A stretch of 23,887 bases of DNA from Silene noctiflora (taxonomy: Eukaryota; Streptophyta; Magnoliopsida; Caryophyllales; Caryophyllaceae), in NCBI GenBank assembly GCA_009801015.1, contig VHZZ01015666.1:2209-26095 (forward strand), written 5' to 3'. The stretch's first letter is position 1; every line of letters starts with the position of its first letter. Below the pieces are notes generated by a model. The model saw nothing but the letters and a program-made list of their open reading frames with translations, made no database searches and was not told the DNA's origin. The position numbers and the translations under genes were made by a program. Positions 19,691 through 23,887 of the stretch are shown piece after piece.

Positions 19691-20238
19691 TCCCGAGAGA
19701 CGGTCTCTCAATTCCTCTTACTGTTAATAGAATGAAAATTCTCTTAGTTTTCCCCGCCTATAGAAGTTTTACTTAGTTGGGCCTTATTTTATGGATACTG
19801 ACACCACAACATTAGATGGATTGTAAATTGTGAACCCCTATAAGTAGCTCACCTTTTTTCTATTCCACACGTCAAAGTAAAAGTTATTAATATTTAATAG
19901 CCCACATTTTTGAATTAGTCCACTGTTTTTACCGATTTTCGTTTTAAGGTCAATACGTGTTTTAATTAGATTATACAACTAATTTAATTGTATTATTAAT
20001 GTCATAAATTAGTTGCATGTAATGATATAACATTATTTTTATTAGTAATAAAATAACTTACTTAAAAGTGTCTTTTGATGGTATAAACTTTTTCTTCTAA
20101 CTCTTATTAATATTATATTTAGTTGATTATAACATTTAATTAAAACTACAGTTCATTTATGCAAATAATTTAATTGAGAACGTCTCTTTATAAAATAAAT
20201 CTAAAAAATGCCGTGCTTTAGCACGGGAACTACACTAG
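19691..20238 (+). mobile_element. Helitron-like 3' terminus with AT-rich body
   Basis: A perfect 6-bp hairpin, ccgtgc-ttta-gcacgg (20211-20226), is followed 8 nt later by CTAG (20235-20238) and then T. That is the arrangement expected at a Helitron 3' end (hairpin, CTRR, insertion before T). The 5' end is not defined; 19691 is only where the AT-rich unit begins. An alternative is that the whole 19695-20668 interval is a TIR unit, since gagagacggtctctcaa (19695-19711) has an inverted counterpart near 20650-20666. No RepHel coding sequence. Confidence 0.4.
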
Positions 20239-20427
20239 TAAGTTTATTAAGAAATTATTTTACAATTTTAAGAAAAAGTGGTACTAAAGGTAATAAAATA
20301 GGTTCAAATCATGATTAAAGATAAAATGGGTATATATATATATTATGTACATAGGTACGAAATTACCATGTCACGATCAACAACAAAAAGGTCACCGAAA
20401 TATAAATAAACAAAGCGTCTTGCTTGT

Positions 20428-20589
20428 GACGGGCACTATCCGTCACAAGCTGAAAACGGATAGTGTCCCTCTCACAATAAGGCAAGTGGGGGGCAAGTGG
20501 GGGGAAATGGAGCACAATATGGTTAGTGCCACTTGCATATTGTGAGAGGAGGACTATCCCTCTTCAGCTTGTGACGGATAGTGCTCGTC
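20428..20589. mobile_element. MULE-like MITE with long inverted repeats
   Basis: The left arm starts gacgggcactatccgtcaca at 20428. The right arm, read inward from 20589, starts gacgagcactatccgtcaca. Both continue through agctgaa..ggatagt.. and ctctcacaat for about 55 bp. The centre holds a repeated gcaagtgggg (20480-20499). The element may extend outward by 10-20 bp, and no target duplication is clear. A related solitary end lies near 13592. Confidence 0.65.
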
Positions 20590-20940
20590 TTCAATGGGAA
20601 TTTGTGATAAATAAAAGGGTACGAAAAACTGGTATCTTAATAACTTATTGAAAGACCGTCTCTCCCAAGTTTTAGTGTTCTGGTTGTGGTTATATTTTCA
20701 ATTACTAGTTTGTTGGCTTTTGTTTTTAGTTTTTCCTATTTGTTTTGCTTGCTGATTTTTTAGTTTGGTTTGATCTTTTATGTTAATTTTATAATCTTTC
20801 TTCAAGTTTTCATTTGTGGCTTATGATTCTAGTTTAGAATTTCTTTAGTTCTTTGCTTTTGTTCATGGTAGTGTTGGATCGGAGGATGATGATGACATGC
20901 GAGATGTTTTTACCCATTTGGATTCCTCCCCTCTTTCTAA
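20590..20940. other. T-rich interval before TPR pseudogene
   Basis: No gene is defined. The inverted copy of the agacggtct motif is at 20652-20662. T-rich sequence follows (20690-20860), then an acidic-coding-like stretch (ggatgatgatgacatg, about 20884) that could be the upstream end of the pseudogene in another frame. Confidence 0.35.
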
Positions 20941-21938
20941 GATTTACGCCCATTAGGATTGGGTAATGATCCTTTTAGACAAAAGCATTTTGATCATGCG
21001 AGCAGTAGCTATGATAAAGCATGTCGCCTCTTGTGTAATGATAGGATTGGTCGTGAAAAAAATTGTGTTTTACAGATTGCCATCTCTTTGTGTTTAAATC
21101 TAGCAGCTTGTGCAATTAAGATTCAAGCATTCCAGGGGGCTTTAATATTCTGTTCTATGGTGGTGAATTTTTTTCCTCAGTAATTGTAAGGCTCTTTTCC
21201 ATAAAGTGGTGGCCCTTAAAAGTTTGAATAAATTTTCGGAGGCGCAAGCCTCTTTGGAAGAGCAGTGTCGGTGGAGCTTCGAAACGATGATATTCTTAGA
21301 GAGGCGGAGGATGTTATGAAGCTTAAAGCCATTAAACCAAATGGTAAACGGGTGGTCGATAGCTTTTTGGATGCTAAGGATATTCAAAAAGGAAAAAGGC
21401 CGATATCTTTTCTTGAAATTCATAAAATGGGTATGGTGGAAGAGGTGGTTGAGATAGTTGGTTCTCAAACATCAAAGTCATCTGCTAGTAATGTCGTTTC
21501 CTCGTCATTAGATGATATGGACCTGGGTAGTGCTACCAGTTGTGCTAGTAATAGTTGTGATAAAGCTGAAAAGCATGTTCCAGTAGCTCTGATTTGAAAT
21601 ATCGACTACAATGCTTGTTCCAATTAAGCTCAAGAAGTTTGGGATCATTTTCAATTCAACAAAAAGGGAGGCCATCACTCCCAATTAAGACTTGATGCAA
21701 GTTCTTATAGGCACCTTCTTGAAGGAAAAATTCGCATTCATCACCCTCCATCTCATGAACCTGTTACAACATCTTCTCTTAAAGGAAAACAGAGGGATAC
21801 GAAGAGAAAATCGAGATCTAGTCAGGAGCAATCACATACTAGCAAACATCATAAAGAAACTTCTTCAATGACCGTCTCAAAATCGGATCCGGAAGCTGAA
21901 GTCAATTCTGTGTCCTTGATGAATGTTGGTAAACTTAG
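20941..21938 (+). pseudogene. TPR-repeat protein pseudogene, cut by an LTR
   Basis: The open sequence carries TPR-like helices: GNDPFRQKHFDHASSSYDKA at about 20959, then SLCLNLAACAIKIQAFQGAL, then (after a frame change near 21180) NCKALFHKVVALKSLNKFSE. A second shift near 21262 returns to the first frame for VELRNDDILREAEDVMKLKA. In-frame stops follow at about 21595 and 21625. The frame then resumes with WDHFQFNKKGGHHSQLRLDA and a Lys/Arg/Ser-rich nuclear-type tail to 21938, where the LTR begins abruptly. No introns are apparent over 1 kb, which fits a retrocopy or a single-exon gene fragment. The parent gene was not identified. The broken state is clear; the TPR call is moderately sure. Confidence 0.65.
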
Positions 21939-23887
21939 TGTAACACCCCCGTCTTATCCGGCCAAGGTAATCGGGAGATGTTACTGTCTCGGTTTCCCGA
22001 GGCCGTGAATTGGAACTATAATTAAGTAACTCTTTATATAAATAACATGTTTAATGAATTACATAAAGAATAAATGAATCATTGTAAACTATACATCATA
22101 CAACTCAACTATCATCTACCAACTATACAATTCGACTCCAGGTCCGAAACTCGTCCTGTCTTCCGCGTTACACCAAAACCAAACCTGTAAACAACTTCTT
22201 CTCATATGATCGGAAATATCATATGGATCGACACAAGCCACCCCGGAAATAGGTGACAATTTATACAACCCACACACGGTCAGTTTCGATAATACAAACA
22301 ATCATGAAAGATAACATGTATGAATATGCAATACAAATATGAAAGCAGAGTCACAAGTCTCTAATCACTACTATTCCGCAACCCACACACCGGTGCCAGG
22401 GACACACCCACGACACCCATAACCCGGTGGCGACACCGCCCATCAAATAGCCAAATCACAGTTCGTAAAACAGGTACTCGGGACACGCCCATGGTACCGA
22501 GCCCGGGCACTAACCGGACTCCTGCCAGACGACGTGCCTCAACCACACGTGTCCCTCCCTCCATGCCTCAAGTGATTAATGTGCACATACCTCTTGGAGT
22601 GGGAAATTCCAAAAGATGACTCAAGCGTAAGACGGTCTACCAACCATCATACGTCTCCTCAACAACAAGTATCACCACCACAACTCCTCCAACAATCTCC
22701 AACATGTACAATAATCACATATATCACAATGTAAAACATAACATGCCAATTATACAACCATCTCATCATGGATTATGAATCTTAACATGCCAAACATACT
22801 TATATTAAAAATTGCTCATTCTCATGTTATAATGCATTTCCACCCACAATATGAGACTATCCATCAATTTCTCATTATCATGATATGATATATTTGCAGC
22901 AACAACATGAGACTAACAACAATTCCCATTTACAAGTAATAATGCAAATTCAACCATTACAATACCCCTTTAGATGCAACTAGCCACTAAGCATGTTATA
23001 ATGCAAATGTCATATTCATGTGAGACTAACCACAACATCCACAACAACATATAAAACATTCATATTATTGAAACTGAGTTAGAAAATCCTACCTTTTAGC
23101 ATACTCCACAAGGAACTCGAAACAAGCAATCGCCTCATAAAACCGTCTCATCCTACACAAATCACATATTGACTATCATAACACTTCCTATCCTCTTCTA
23201 TTATATAAAACCCCTTTATAACTCTTTAATTACCCATATTACTCTTTAATTACCCATATTACTAATTAATACTACTAAATAATTATACTCATGAAAACCC
23301 CCAAATTTTAGGGTTTGAGTCATAAATTAAGGAGAGTAAGAGAAAGAGAGGATAAGACTCACAAGGTAAATAAGTGTAAGAAAAGATGAAGAAGGTAAGA
23401 AAAGATGAATCAAGAACCTAAATCTTCAATTCCCAAGAGTAGATCTTCAAAAGGATGAGAGGATCGTTGTAGAGAGTGATGAGAGGTTTTTAGAGAGAGA
23501 TCAGGTTAGATAGAAATGAAGAATTTTCTGATTATAAGCCTTAAATACCAAAGCCCAACTCGTAAATCTGGCCCGCATAGAAAACTGGGCCTGAATCCAG
23601 TCCACTCGGTCGAGTGCACCAGCCACTCGGCCGCGTGTGGCCTAATCAGACCTTGGACACGCATAGCTCACTCGGTTTGTTCTACTCGATCGGGTACTCA
23701 CCGTACTCGATCAAATTCACAGTAATAAAATCCGGGGTATTTGTAATACTACGGTTTTCCCTGCCTCTGGTTACTCGACCGAGTAGGACTTGCTCTGTTG
23801 AGTAAGTTTATGTCTTTTGGAAGCAGGGTCTGTGTGTCTGGTACTCGATCGAGTACTCTGGGGACTCGATCGAGTAAGGGCCACTCG
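21939..23887. mobile_element. LTR of the left-edge family, truncated by window end
   Basis: It begins TGTAACACCCCC at 21939 and carries ctcggtttcccgag (21990-22003) and the other blocks shared with 421-1191, but in the opposite orientation. On the minus strand, 23530-23300 looks like a transcript leader (CT-rich, then aaaccctaaaattt), so the element may read leftward. Degenerate repeats of tgttataatgca/catgagacta type lie at 22815-23035. Several actcgatcgagt-type palindromes lie after 23600. No protein domain is seen; frames at 22116-22301 and 22361-22564 lie in non-coding LTR sequence. The length, over 1.9 kb, suggests a long-LTR family. Confidence 0.6.
23603..23887. repeat. Cluster of actcgatcgagt-type palindromes
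   Basis: Perfect or near-perfect dyads: cactcggtcgagtg (about 23604), cactcggccgcgtg (about 23624), tactcgatcgggta (about 23682), tactcgatcaaa (about 23704), ttactcgaccgagtag (about 23771), tactcgatcgagta (about 23841), actcgatcgagta (about 23864) and a truncated actcg at the window end. Spacing is irregular (about 20-70 bp), so this is not a simple satellite. Confidence 0.75.

Noticed and set aside
20345..20545. 66-codon frame over the MULE-like MITE
   Set aside because: It reads through the inverted arms and spacer of the element, with no conserved content.
22116..22564. Two minus-strand frames near the right edge
   Set aside because: They fall in LTR sequence conserved as DNA with the left-edge copies but with indels that break the frame.
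23200..23213. Plus-strand TATA-like tatataaaa as a promoter for a new gene
   Set aside because: No coding sequence follows, and leader-like composition in the region favours the minus strand; it could be chance in AT-rich LTR sequence.
1..23887. CRISPR arrays, operons, tRNA or rRNA genes
   Set aside because: No regular spacer-repeat pattern, no tRNA A/B box cloverleaf and no rRNA-like block was seen. The gene structure is eukaryotic.

Overview
This is a plant nuclear window: two intron-rich protein genes sit among dense transposable-element debris, with no prokaryotic organisation. Introns are AT-rich with GT..AG borders (one GC..AG), and both genes encode land-plant families. Repeats such as the Stowaway ends (ctccctccgtcccggtca type), the TGTAACACCCCC LTR termini and the actcgatcgagt palindromes suggest a eudicot, probably Caryophyllales and perhaps Caryophyllaceae. 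That placement is from memory of such repeats, not from a search.

Layout. Positions 1-1191 hold three successive LTR-terminus copies ending in ...GGTGTTACA. Positions 1192-2065 are repeat-derived or unassigned. A degenerate TIR element (2066-2964) follows, then a 674-bp hAT-type element (3003-3676) with a perfect 8-bp target duplication. The first gene, condensin subunit CAP-G, runs from 3825 to 12595 in 12 exons and 1039 codons. Its introns carry two Stowaway MITEs, one Tourist-like G-rich MITE and one degenerate hAT-like MITE. Downstream lie a hAT MITE with a perfect 8-bp duplication (12926-13281), a smaller hAT-like relic and a duplicated leader-like module (about 14003-14205 and 14997-15190). 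Next is a 760-bp near-perfect foldback element with TTA target duplication (15259-16018).

The second gene, at 16349-18492, encodes a PAP29-like metallophosphatase in 3 exons and 372 codons. After it come a 26-bp tandem repeat, a Helitron-like 3' end, a MULE-like MITE and an intronless, frameshifted TPR-protein pseudogene (20941-21938). The pseudogene is cut by an LTR (21939 to the window end) related to the left-edge copies but inverted relative to them.

The two intact genes have unrelated roles: chromosome condensation in the nucleus, and a secretory-pathway phosphoesterase. There is no sign that they form a system. The main interest is how mobile elements have remodelled the promoter, leader and introns of both genes. 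I found no convincing new molecular system.
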